Shown piece by piece: positions 44,734 to 52,766 of a stretch of 64,000 nt of DNA (the stretch's first letter is position 1; each line of letters opens with the position of its first letter). Origin of the DNA: Phaeobacter inhibens DSM 16374. Its GTDB lineage: Bacteria > Pseudomonadota > Alphaproteobacteria > Rhodobacterales > Rhodobacteraceae. The stretch is taken from assembly GCF_000473105.1 (NCBI RefSeq), contig NZ_KI421498.1, positions 2,698,009 through 2,762,008 of the forward strand, given 5' to 3'. The notes below the pieces were generated by a model that worked only from the letters and a program-made list of their open reading frames with translations, did not search any database and was not told the DNA's origin. The translations under genes were made by a program, and so were the position numbers.

Positions 44734-46005
44734 ATGAGCGATACCACCCACACCGGACCGGTCCTGGCCGCCGATGGCACGCCGCTGAAGCGTAGCCTGG
44801 CCCGAGCTCTCCGGATGCAGAAAATTCGCGCCCTGATGTTGATCGCGCCGCTTCTGCTGTTTGTTCTTCTGACCTTCATTCTCCCGATTGCCGACATGTT
44901 GTTCCGCTCGGTTGAGAATAAGATCGTCTCTGATACCCTACCCAAGACCGTGGTTGCGCTCAAAGACTGGGATGCAAATTCGGGCGAGACGCCGGATGAG
45001 GCGATATTCGCGGCGCTAGCTGCTGATCTTCAGGTTGCCGCGCAGGAAAAGACTCATACCCGTGTAGGCTCGCGTCTGAACTACGAAAATCCGGGCATTT
45101 CCTCACTCTTCCGCAAGGCTGGGCGCAAGGTCAAACGTTGGGATCTGGCTGAGGATGGTCCATTCAGGGAGCAGTTCATCAAAATCGATGAAGATTGGGC
45201 TGACCCGGAGGTCTGGCGCACCATTCAGACCTATTCCGGGGCCTATACCAACGGTTACTTCCTGAATGCTGCCGACTTCCAGAAAGGTGCTGAAGGGGCT
45301 GAGCTGCGACCGGAAAACGAACGCATCTATGGTACGCTTTTCCTGCGCACCCTGATCATGTCGCTGGCGATCACTGTGAGCTGTATTGTTCTGGGCTATC
45401 CTGTGGCTTGGATTCTGGCCAACTTGCCGTCGCGCACTGCAAACTTGTTGATGATCCTGGTGCTGTTGCCGTTCTGGACATCGTTGCTGGTGCGGACCTC
45501 CGCCTGGAAAGTCATGTTGCAGCAACAAGGTGTTATCAATGATACGCTGGTTTGGTTGGGGTTGGTCGCAGATGATGCGCGCCTAGTCATGATCAACAAC
45601 CAATTCGGTACGATTGTGGCGATGACCCACATCCTGCTGCCGTTCATGATCCTGCCGATGTACTCTGTGATGCAGACGATTAACCCTTCCTATCTGCGCG
45701 CGGCCAAATCCCTTGGCGCGACCAATTGGACAGCCTTCTGGCGGGTCTATTTCCCGCAGTCGGTGCCGGGTATCGGTGCGGGGTCGATCCTCGTCTTCAT
45801 TCTGGCGATTGGCTACTACATTACGCCGGAACTGGTTGGCGGCACCAAAGGTGTCTTCATCTCCAACCGGATTGCCTTCCACATCTCGCAATCGCTCAAC
45901 TGGGGTCTTGCTGCGGCACTTGGCAGTATTCTGCTGGTCGTCGTCCTCGCGCTCTACTGGGCCTATGACAAGATTGTCGGCATCGACAACGTGAAACTGG
46001 GATAA
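44734..46005 (+). CDS. ABC permease with a large periplasmic insertion
   Basis: A 423-aa permease starting MSDTTHTGPV at the ATG 44734. TM1 is LMLIAPLLLFVLLTFILPIADM (about residues 33-54). About 155 residues then lie outside the membrane, with many charges (WDANSGETPDEAIFAAL, RVGSRLNYENPG), before TM2 (LIMSLAITVSCIVLGYPV). The EAA-type loop reads RAAKSLGATNWTAFW. PotB/PotH-type permeases lack so long a domain, which could touch the binding protein. The downstream permease starts 6 bases after the stop. Confidence 0.88.
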   Translation: MSDTTHTGPVLAADGTPLKRSLARALRMQKIRALMLIAPLLLFVLLTFILPIADMLFRSVENKIVSDTLPKTVVALKDWDANSGETPDEAIFAALAADLQVAAQEKTHTRVGSRLNYENPGISSLFRKAGRKVKRWDLAEDGPFREQFIKIDEDWADPEVWRTIQTYSGAYTNGYFLNAADFQKGAEGAELRPENERIYGTLFLRTLIMSLAITVSCIVLGYPVAWILANLPSRTANLLMILVLLPFWTSLLVRTSAWKVMLQQQGVINDTLVWLGLVADDARLVMINNQFGTIVAMTHILLPFMILPMYSVMQTINPSYLRAAKSLGATNWTAFWRVYFPQSVPGIGAGSILVFILAIGYYITPELVGGTKGVFISNRIAFHISQSLNWGLAAALGSILLVVVLALYWAYDKIVGIDNVKLG

Positions 46006-46010
46006 GACAC

Positions 46011-47186
46011 ATGGCTTTGACACCTGTTGAAAACCAAACGCCCGGTTTTGTCGCGCTTGTTGCGGCTGCTGCCGGGGCCTTCTTCGGCCTCTTCGTGGGG
46101 ACCGCCCAAGGCTCCGGGCTTCTCGGAGTTCTGATTGGCGCAGCTCTTGTCGGTGGACTCGGATTTGCCCTTGCGGGGATGCGTGATCAGGAGCGGTTGA
46201 TCCGCTGGGTCTTGATCGCAGCCTTTGCTGTTGCGGGCTTCGTAATGGGCGGTCTGCCGGCAGCCGTGATGGGGTTGCTGTTCGGCGCTTTTGTCGGCTG
46301 GTTCATTTTCTGGCTCTCGACCTCGCGCTACCGCGTGCATCTGGCGCCATATCTCACTCCGGGGCAGGTGCTGTGGCACTATACGTTCCGGGTGATTTGT
46401 GGGGCGATCTTCATCTTCTTGATTACGCCGATTCTGGTGGTGATGCCGCTGTCGTTCAATGCACAGGACTTCTTCACCTTCACGCCGGAAATGATCCGCT
46501 TCGATCCTGAAGGATATTCGCTGAAACATTACCGCGATTTCTTCACCAATGCGGATTGGCAGCAGGCGATGTGGAACTCCATCAAGATCGCACCGATGGC
46601 GACAATCCTGTCGGTTGGCTTTGGTACCCTCGCTGCGATTGGCCTCAGTCAGCCGCATGTGCCGTTCCGTCGCGCCATCATGGCAATTCTGATTTCGCCC
46701 ATGATCGTACCACTGATCATTTCGGCTGCGGGTATGTATTTCTTCTACAGCCGGATCGGCCTGCAGGGGACATATTTTGGCGTGGTTCTGGCCCATGCGG
46801 CATTGGGGATCCCCTTCGTGATCATCACAGTGACTGCGACGCTGGTTGGCTTTGATCGCTCGCTCACACGGGCTGCGGCGAATATGGGGGCTGGTCCTGT
46901 GACCACCTTCTTCCGTGTGCAGATGCCACTGATCCTGCCCGGTGTGATTTCCGGCGGCCTGTTTGCCTTCATCACCTCGTTTGATGAGGTTGTGGTTGTG
47001 TTGTTTGTCGGTTCGGCTGGTCAGAAGACGCTGCCCTGGCAGATGTTTATCGGCCTGCGCGAACAGATTTCCCCCACTATTCTGGCGGTGGCGACCATTC
47101 TTGTTGTGGTCTCGATCTGTCTCTTGACAGTGGTCGAGATGCTGCGCCGTCGTTCCGAACGTTTGCGCGGGATGAGCCCGAGCTAA
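46011..47186 (+). CDS. ABC permease with an extra N-terminal membrane domain
   Basis: A 391-aa PotC-like permease. The normal six-segment core is residues about 125-385 and has the EAA loop RAAANMGAGPVTTFF. Ahead of it are about three additional Gly/Ala-rich hydrophobic segments (FVALVAAAAGAFFGLFVG, LLGVLIGAALVGGLGFAL, IAAFAVAGFVMGGLPAAVMGLLF). The extra part has small-residue-packed helices like some membrane anchors. Role unknown. The gene ends the operon before a strong bidirectional terminator. Confidence 0.88.
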   Translation: MALTPVENQTPGFVALVAAAAGAFFGLFVGTAQGSGLLGVLIGAALVGGLGFALAGMRDQERLIRWVLIAAFAVAGFVMGGLPAAVMGLLFGAFVGWFIFWLSTSRYRVHLAPYLTPGQVLWHYTFRVICGAIFIFLITPILVVMPLSFNAQDFFTFTPEMIRFDPEGYSLKHYRDFFTNADWQQAMWNSIKIAPMATILSVGFGTLAAIGLSQPHVPFRRAIMAILISPMIVPLIISAAGMYFFYSRIGLQGTYFGVVLAHAALGIPFVIITVTATLVGFDRSLTRAAANMGAGPVTTFFRVQMPLILPGVISGGLFAFITSFDEVVVVLFVGSAGQKTLPWQMFIGLREQISPTILAVATILVVVSICLLTVVEMLRRRSERLRGMSPS

Positions 47187-47204
47187 GACATATGTTATCC
47201 AATG

Positions 47205-47235
47205 AAAAAGGCCCCGGTGAAAACCGGGGCCTTTT
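47205..47235. terminator. Bidirectional terminator between the importer operon and the thiolase gene
   Basis: A 13-bp perfect stem (AAAAGGCCCCGGT/ACCGGGGCCTTTT) with loop GAAA. A and T runs flank both sides, so it can stop converging transcripts. Confidence 0.92.
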
Positions 47236-47253
47236 GCGTTTCGGGGGCTGGGA

Positions 47254-48429
47254 TCAGAGACGTTCGATTGCCAAGGCAATGCCCTGACCGCCACCGATGC
47301 ACATGGTGATGAGCCCTTTGGAGCCACCGATGCGCTCCAATTCATAAAGTGTCTTCAGCGTGATGATTGCACCAGTCGCACCTACGGGATGGCCAAGCGC
47401 AATCGCGCCGCCGTTCGGGTTCACTTTCGCAGGATCGAGCCCCAGTTCCTTGTTCACCGCAAGTGCCTGCGCCGCAAAGGCTTCGTTTGATTCGACGACG
47501 TCAAAATCGGAGGCCGACAGCCCGGTTTTCTTCAGAAGGTTCTGTACTGCGGGAACCGGGCCAATGCCCATGACCTCGGGGCGGACACCGGCGTGCGCGT
47601 AGCCCAAAATGCGCGCTTTGGGTTTCAGCCCGGCCTGCCGCGCTGCGTCGGCCGTGGCCATAACGATGGCAGCCGCGCCGTCGTTGATACCGCTGGCATT
47701 GCCGGCCGTGACGCGGCCGTCTTTCTTGAACACAGCTTTCAGCCCGCCCAGTGTCTCTAGCGTGCTGGCTTTGGGATGTTCGTCTACGTCAAACGGCACC
47801 ATGTCCCGCTTTACCTTCACTTCAACCGGGGTGATCTGGCTGGCGAAATATCCGGCCTCGATCGCTGCGGCAGCGCGGGTCTGGCTGGCGAGGGCAAATT
47901 CATCCATCTGGGCGCGGGTAATGTCATGTTCATCCGCGACGTTTTCGGCGGTCACCCCCATGTGGCCGGTTCCGAACGGGCAGTTCAGCGCGCCCAGCAT
48001 CATGTCCAGTGCCCGCGCATCACCCATTTTCTGACCCCAGCGTGCGCTTGGCACGATGAAGGGGCTGCGCGACATGTTTTCGGCGCCACCGGTAAGGGCA
48101 AATTCCGCATCCCCCAGCATCAGTGACTGGATGCCGGAGACAATCGCCTGTGCGCCAGACCCACAAAGCCGGTTCACGTTCATTGCCGGCGTACCATTGG
48201 GGATGCCAGCCTGCATCGCCGCCACCCGGCTCAGGTACATGTCGCGGGGTTCGGTGTTGATCACATGGCCAAATACCACATTGCCGATCTGTTCCGGCGC
48301 AACGCCGGAGCGTTCCATTGCGGCCTTGGAGGCCACGGTTGCCAGATCAATCGGCGTGGTGCCGGCAAGCGACCCGCCAAAGGTGCCAATGGCGGTACGG
48401 GCGCCATCCAGGATCACGATATCGGTCAT
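47254..48429 (-). CDS. Acetyl-CoA C-acetyltransferase / beta-ketothiolase
   Basis: The ATG at 48429 follows GGAGAGAG and gives 391 aa; the 48501 start adds 24 poorly supported residues. The nucleophilic Cys is in NRLCGSGAQAI (about residue 90), the His is in GGAIALGHPVGATGA (about 349) and the acid/base Cys is in MCIGGGQG (about 379). It condenses or splits acetoacetyl-CoA and longer 3-ketoacyl-CoAs; PHB synthesis versus fatty-acid use cannot be settled by sequence. It is divergent from the XRE-cupin regulator gene. Confidence 0.93.
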   Translation of the reverse strand: MTDIVILDGARTAIGTFGGSLAGTTPIDLATVASKAAMERSGVAPEQIGNVVFGHVINTEPRDMYLSRVAAMQAGIPNGTPAMNVNRLCGSGAQAIVSGIQSLMLGDAEFALTGGAENMSRSPFIVPSARWGQKMGDARALDMMLGALNCPFGTGHMGVTAENVADEHDITRAQMDEFALASQTRAAAAIEAGYFASQITPVEVKVKRDMVPFDVDEHPKASTLETLGGLKAVFKKDGRVTAGNASGINDGAAAIVMATADAARQAGLKPKARILGYAHAGVRPEVMGIGPVPAVQNLLKKTGLSASDFDVVESNEAFAAQALAVNKELGLDPAKVNPNGGAIALGHPVGATGAIITLKTLYELERIGGSKGLITMCIGGGQGIALAIERL

Positions 48430-48503
48430 CTCTCTCTCCTCATAGGTTTGGCGCAGAGTATGCAGATGCAGCATGGCCTGTCCTGCGGAACGTGCCGTCA
48501 AAA

Positions 48504-48521
48504 CATGACTTCCGTGTCATG
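48504..48521. promoter_or_regulatory. 18-bp dyad CATGAC-N6-GTCATG between thiolase and XRE-cupin genes
   Basis: The 6-bp arms are perfect and the centre is TTCCGT. An outer GTCAAA/TTTGAC pair (48498 and 48530 regions) extends the symmetry. It sits in the 136-base divergent intergenic region and is a good candidate operator. Confidence 0.55.
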
Positions 48522-48558
48522 GCGTCTGTTTGACAAATAGGTCGTAAAGGCGCAGTGA

Positions 48559-48574
48559 TTCCGTCATGACGGAA
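48559..48574. promoter_or_regulatory. Perfect 16-bp palindrome over the XRE-cupin start codon
   Basis: TTCCGTCATGACGGAA is fully symmetric and its central ATG is the regulator's start codon (48566). Binding here would block its own expression. Confidence 0.6.
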
Positions 48575-49132
48575 CATGTAGACGATATCCTGACCCTGTT
48601 GCCTGCCCGCCTGAAAGAGGCGCGCCGGGCCCAGGGCCTCAGCCTTGAGGCGGTGGCCAATCTCTCTGGTGTCAGCCGCTCTATGGTAAGCCAGATCGAA
48701 CGCGGAGAAAGCTCACCTACAATTGCGACCCTTTGGAATTTGACGCGCGCACTACAGGTTGATTTTGCCGGGCTCCTGGACAGCAATGAGGCGCAGGACA
48801 GTATTGAAATCCTGCGCGATGGCGATGTCCCTTCGATTGAGAATATGGGCGAGGGATGCCTCATCCGCATTCTATCCCCGCCGGAAGACGCCGGTGGGCA
48901 CGAGGTCTACGATATCCGCCTCAAGGATGGTGGTGCGCTGAACAGTCAGCCGCACGGGCGGGGTACAGTTGAACATGTAACCGTGCTGGAAGGGGCCGTG
49001 GCGCTCACCTCTGGCAGCGCCACAGATCGGCTGCATGCAGGAGATACCGCACGATATGCCGCAGATGTGACCCATTCCATTGCAGCATTGGGAGGCGCGG
49101 CCCGCGTTTTCCTGATCGTGAAGAACGCGTGA
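48566..49132 (+). CDS. XRE-family regulator with C-terminal cupin sensor domain
   Basis: A 188-aa protein. Residues about 10-68 are a helix-turn-helix with LKEARRAQGLSLEAVANLSGVSRSMVSQIERGE. Residues about 105-185 are a cupin barrel (NSQPHGRGTVEHVTVLEGAVAL, HAGDTARYAADVTHSIAAL), the layout of PuuR/SutR-type regulators that sense small metabolites. It lies upstream of kbl-tdh and is divergent from the thiolase gene. Degenerate copies of the palindrome over its start codon occur before kbl, so it may control threonine breakdown. Confidence 0.93.
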   Translation: MTEHVDDILTLLPARLKEARRAQGLSLEAVANLSGVSRSMVSQIERGESSPTIATLWNLTRALQVDFAGLLDSNEAQDSIEILRDGDVPSIENMGEGCLIRILSPPEDAGGHEVYDIRLKDGGALNSQPHGRGTVEHVTVLEGAVALTSGSATDRLHAGDTARYAADVTHSIAALGGAARVFLIVKNA

Positions 49133-49161
49133 CGGAGGTCTATCGTCCGGCTTGTCCATTT

Positions 49162-49222
49162 TGACGGATATATCTCCGTTATCCTGAAATCCCCTATTCC
49201 GGAAATTAATCCGTTATGATAG
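49162..49222. promoter_or_regulatory. Cluster of TCCGT half-sites upstream of kbl
   Basis: TGACGGA (49162-49168), TCCGTTA (49175-49181), TTCCGGAA (49197-49204) and TCCGTTATGATAG (49210-49222). The last matches the start-codon palindrome of the regulator (TCCGTCATGACGG) at 10 of 13 positions. A TTGACG (49161-49166) could be the -35 box. Confidence 0.5.
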
Positions 49223-49253
49223 AACCTCGACTCGAAAGAGAAGGAGTTCCCGC

Positions 49254-50441
49254 ATGTCCACTGATTTTCTGACCGACATCTCCAAGACCCTGGAAGAGAT
49301 CAAAGCCGATGGTCTCTACAAGCGGGAACGAATGATCACCTCCCCTCAGGGGGGCGAGATCAGGGTTGGAGATGCAGCAGTCATCAACCTTTGTGCCAAC
49401 AATTACCTCGGCTTGGCAGATCATCCCGATCTGATCGCTGCCGCGCGTGGTGTGATGGATGATAAGGGTTTTGGCATGGCCTCTGTCCGCTTCATCTGTG
49501 GCACACAGGATATCCACCGTGAGCTGGAGCAACGTCTGGCGAAGTTTCTCGGTAAGGATGACGCGATTCTGTTTGCTGCCTGTTTCGATGCGAATGGCGG
49601 GTTGTTTGAGCCGCTGTTGGGGCCGGAGGATGCGATCATCTCTGACAGCCTGAACCATGCGTCGATCATCGACGGCATCCGGCTGTGCAAGGCCAAGCGC
49701 TACCGTTACCTGAACAGCGACATGAACGACCTGGAGGCCTGGCTGAAACAGGCACGTGAGGACGGGGCGCGGCATATCATGATCGCCACCGACGGCGTGT
49801 TCTCGATGGATGGCTATCTGGCGAAGCTGCCGGAAATCCGGGCGCTGGCGGACAAATACGATGCCATCGTGATGGTGGATGACTGCCACGCAACCGGCTT
49901 CATGGGGGCCACTGGCGCAGGCACGCCGGAGCACTTCGGGGTGGACGTGGATATCGTCACCGGAACATTGGGCAAAGCACTTGGGGGGGCTATCGGCGGT
50001 TACATCGCCGGGCCGCAGCCAGTGATCGACCTCCTGCGGCAGCGGGCGCGGCCCTATTTGTTCTCCAATTCGCTGCCGCCATCGATTGTCGCTGCCGGGC
50101 TGGAGGCAATCCGGCTGGTGGAGGAAGGCAACGGCTCACGCGCCCAGCTGTTCGAGAATGCGAAATATTGGCGCGCTGGGCTGGAGAAGCTTGGATTCGA
50201 TCTCTTGCCGGGTGAGCACCCGATCATTCCGGTGATGCTGGGCGAAGCACAGCTGGCGCAGGACATGGCATCCCGGCTATTCGATGAAGGTGTCTATGTC
50301 TCCGGTTTCTTTTTCCCGGTGGTGCCGCGTGGTCAGGCCCGCATTCGCACTCAGATGAATGCGGCGCTGACGCGAGATGAGCTGGACCGCGCATTGGCCG
50401 CTTTTGGCAAAGTGGGCAAGGAACTGGGAATTCTGTCATGA
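49254..50441 (+). CDS. kbl: 2-amino-3-ketobutyrate CoA ligase (glycine C-acetyltransferase)
   Basis: A 395-aa PLP enzyme that splits 2-amino-3-ketobutyrate with CoA into glycine and acetyl-CoA. [28 protein letters not shown] and the PLP-lysine motif [18 protein letters not shown] are typical of the alpha-oxoamine synthase group. The AGAAGGAG-like ribosome site lies before the ATG. Its end overlaps tdh by ATGA, the classic tdh/kbl pair in reverse order. Confidence 0.96.
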   Translation: MSTDFLTDISKTLEEIKADGLYKRERMITSPQGGEIRVGDAAVINLCANNYLGLADHPDLIAAARGVMDDKGFGMASVRFICGTQDIHRELEQRLAKFLGKDDAILFAACFDANGGLFEPLLGPEDAIISDSLNHASIIDGIRLCKAKRYRYLNSDMNDLEAWLKQAREDGARHIMIATDGVFSMDGYLAKLPEIRALADKYDAIVMVDDCHATGFMGATGAGTPEHFGVDVDIVTGTLGKALGGAIGGYIAGPQPVIDLLRQRARPYLFSNSLPPSIVAAGLEAIRLVEEGNGSRAQLFENAKYWRAGLEKLGFDLLPGEHPIIPVMLGEAQLAQDMASRLFDEGVYVSGFFFPVVPRGQARIRTQMNAALTRDELDRALAAFGKVGKELGILS

Positions 50442-51484
50442 GCCGTCCGAACACGATGAAGGCGCTGGAGAAAAGCCATCCGCGAGAAGGCCTGTGGATG
50501 GTGCAGGCGCCGGTGCCGGAGATCGGTCCAGATGAAGTGCTGATCAAGATCAGAACCACCGGCATCTGCGGCACCGATATCCACATCTGGAACTGGGATG
50601 AATGGGCGTCGCACACCGTGCCTGTGCCAATGATTACCGGGCATGAATTTGCGGGTGAAATCGTCGAGATCGGGCGCAATGTCACCGATTTGGCGGTGGG
50701 GCAGCGCTGCTCTGGCGAGGGGCATCTGATCCAGACGGATTCGCGCCAGTCCCGGGCGGGTAAGTTCCACCTGGACCCCGGCACCCGTGGTATCGGGGTG
50801 AATGAGCAGGGCGCTTTCGCGCAGTATCTCAAACTGCCGGCCTTCAACGTGGTGCCGCTGCCGGAGGATATCCCGGATGAGATCGGCGCCATCCTCGACC
50901 CGCTGGGCAACGCCGTCCATACCGCACTCAGCTTTGACCTGCTGGGGGAAGATGTACTGATCACCGGTGCCGGCCCTATCGGCGTCATGGCGGCTGCAGT
51001 GGCACGACATGCCGGCGCGCGGCATGTGGTAATCACCGACATCAACCCGGACCGCTTGGCGTTGGCAGAACACGTTGTCCCGGCGGTGCGTGCGGTGAAT
51101 GTCGCAGAGGAAGACCTGCAGGACGTGGTGCGCGAACTGGGTCTGAAGCAGGGTTTTGACGTCGGGCTGGAGATGTCCGGCAGTCAGGCCGCGCTGGATC
51201 AGATGGTGGAGGCGCTGGTAATGGGTGGCAAAATTGCCTTGCTCGGCATTCCTCCGGGCAAATCTCCCGTCGATTGGAGCCGCATCGTGTTCAAGGCGAT
51301 CACCATCAAAGGCGTTTACGGCCGCGAGATGTTCGAGACCTGGTATAAGATGATCGCCATGCTGCAGAATGGTCTGGATGTCAGCCGGGTCATTACCCAT
51401 CGGTTTGATGTCGAGGATTTCGCGGAAGGCTTCGCTGCGATGAAGTCCGGTCGCAGCGGCAAAGTCGTGTTGCGCTGGCCCTGA
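50438..51484 (+). CDS. tdh: L-threonine 3-dehydrogenase lacking the structural zinc cysteines
   Basis: A 348-aa zinc-type medium-chain dehydrogenase that oxidises threonine to 2-amino-3-ketobutyrate with NAD+. The catalytic zinc ligands Cys 44, His 69 and Glu 70 are kept, as are the Rossmann motif [11 protein letters not shown] and the family-typical AGPIG-region. The four structural-zinc cysteines of E. coli Tdh align with Gln 99, Ser 102, Ser 105 and Asp 113 here ([19 protein letters not shown]). The rest matches Tdh closely ([25 protein letters not shown]), so identity is firm. The start may also be the ATG at 50456. Confidence 0.94.
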   Translation: MSRPNTMKALEKSHPREGLWMVQAPVPEIGPDEVLIKIRTTGICGTDIHIWNWDEWASHTVPVPMITGHEFAGEIVEIGRNVTDLAVGQRCSGEGHLIQTDSRQSRAGKFHLDPGTRGIGVNEQGAFAQYLKLPAFNVVPLPEDIPDEIGAILDPLGNAVHTALSFDLLGEDVLITGAGPIGVMAAAVARHAGARHVVITDINPDRLALAEHVVPAVRAVNVAEEDLQDVVRELGLKQGFDVGLEMSGSQAALDQMVEALVMGGKIALLGIPPGKSPVDWSRIVFKAITIKGVYGREMFETWYKMIAMLQNGLDVSRVITHRFDVEDFAEGFAAMKSGRSGKVVLRWP

Positions 51485-51623
51485 CAGGCAGGAGTGACGG
51501 AGTTCAAGTCTGCGTATGCTTCGGTTCCTCTGATGTCTCAAGCGGGTATGGCGAGGGGTGATCTATCCGGTCACATCCATAGCTTTGCTGTTTCCAGATG
51601 TTGACCGAAGCAACACGATATAT

Positions 51624-52688
51624 ATGTCTAGCCAGATGATAAAGACAGCCGACATAAAAGACCGCTTGGTCGCACAGGCTCTGGCGGAGGGGTTTGTGGC
51701 CTGCCGGATCTGCCGCCCGTCTGACGTGCCTGAGGTGCCGGACCGGCTTCAGGCGTTTCTGGACGCGGGCTATCATGGTCAGATGGGCTGGATGGAGGAG
51801 CGCAGCCATTGGCGTGGCGACCCGGCCCAGCTTTGGCCCGAGGCGCGTTCGGTGATCATGCTTGCCGAAAGCTATACGCCTGATGTGGATCCCATGGACA
51901 TTGTCGGGCAGGCAGATCGGGCGGCGATCTCGGTCTATGCGCGGAACAAGGACTATCATGACCTGGTGAAAAAGCGCCTTAAGCGTCTGGCCCGTTGGTT
52001 GATTGCGGAGGCCGCGCGCGTGGAGGAGGCTGCTGAGGTCAAGGTCTTTGTTGACACCGCGCCGGTGCCCGAGAAACCACTGGGACAGGCGGCGGGTCTT
52101 GGCTGGCAAGGGAAGCACACCAATCTGGTCAGCCGTGACTGGGGCAATTGGGCCTTTATAGGCTCTGTTTTCACGACACTCGACCTTCCTGCGGATGCGG
52201 CTGAACCGGATCATTGCGGGTCGTGCCGTTCCTGCCTGACGGCCTGTCCAACCGATGCCTTTCCGGCGCCCTATCAGCTGGATGCGCGGCGTTGCATTTC
52301 CTATCTGACGATTGAGCATAAGGGGCCAGTCGATGAGGAGCTGCGCGCCAAATTGGGCAACCGGATCTATGGCTGCGACGATTGTCTCGCGGCGTGTCCC
52401 TGGAACAAGTTTGCCGTGGCCGCCAGTGATATCCGCTATGAGGCCCGCCCGGAATTCAACGCGCCTAAGCTGGCGGATCTGGCCGCTCTGGATGATCCGG
52501 GCTTTCGGGCGCTGTTTTCCGGCTCCCCGATCAAGCGGATCGGTCGGGACCGGTTTGTCCGCAACGTGCTTTATGCGATCGGGAATTCCGGCCTGCCCAA
52601 GTTGCGCCCGACGGCAGAAGCCCTGACCGAAGATCCTGATCCCACCGTGGCGGATGCCGCCCGTTGGGCCGTTCAGCGACTGACGTGA
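51624..52688 (+). CDS. queG: Epoxyqueuosine reductase
   Basis: A 354-aa cobalamin- and iron-sulfur-dependent enzyme that makes the last step of queuosine in tRNA. Two [4Fe-4S] motifs are present: [16 protein letters not shown] (about residues 191-206) and [13 protein letters not shown] (about 250-262); [22 protein letters not shown] is the conserved catalytic stretch. The ATG at 51624 is chosen for length; an upstream GTG at 51558 adds 22 residues. The ribosome site is weak for both. Confidence 0.92.
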   Translation: MSSQMIKTADIKDRLVAQALAEGFVACRICRPSDVPEVPDRLQAFLDAGYHGQMGWMEERSHWRGDPAQLWPEARSVIMLAESYTPDVDPMDIVGQADRAAISVYARNKDYHDLVKKRLKRLARWLIAEAARVEEAAEVKVFVDTAPVPEKPLGQAAGLGWQGKHTNLVSRDWGNWAFIGSVFTTLDLPADAAEPDHCGSCRSCLTACPTDAFPAPYQLDARRCISYLTIEHKGPVDEELRAKLGNRIYGCDDCLAACPWNKFAVAASDIRYEARPEFNAPKLADLAALDDPGFRALFSGSPIKRIGRDRFVRNVLYAIGNSGLPKLRPTAEALTEDPDPTVADAARWAVQRLT

Positions 52689-52766
52689 CGCAAACAGGAT
52701 GGATTGGCGGCAGGGCTGCGCTAAACCGGTGACCAAGACCAAAGATATGGTGAAGGGAGAACGGCC

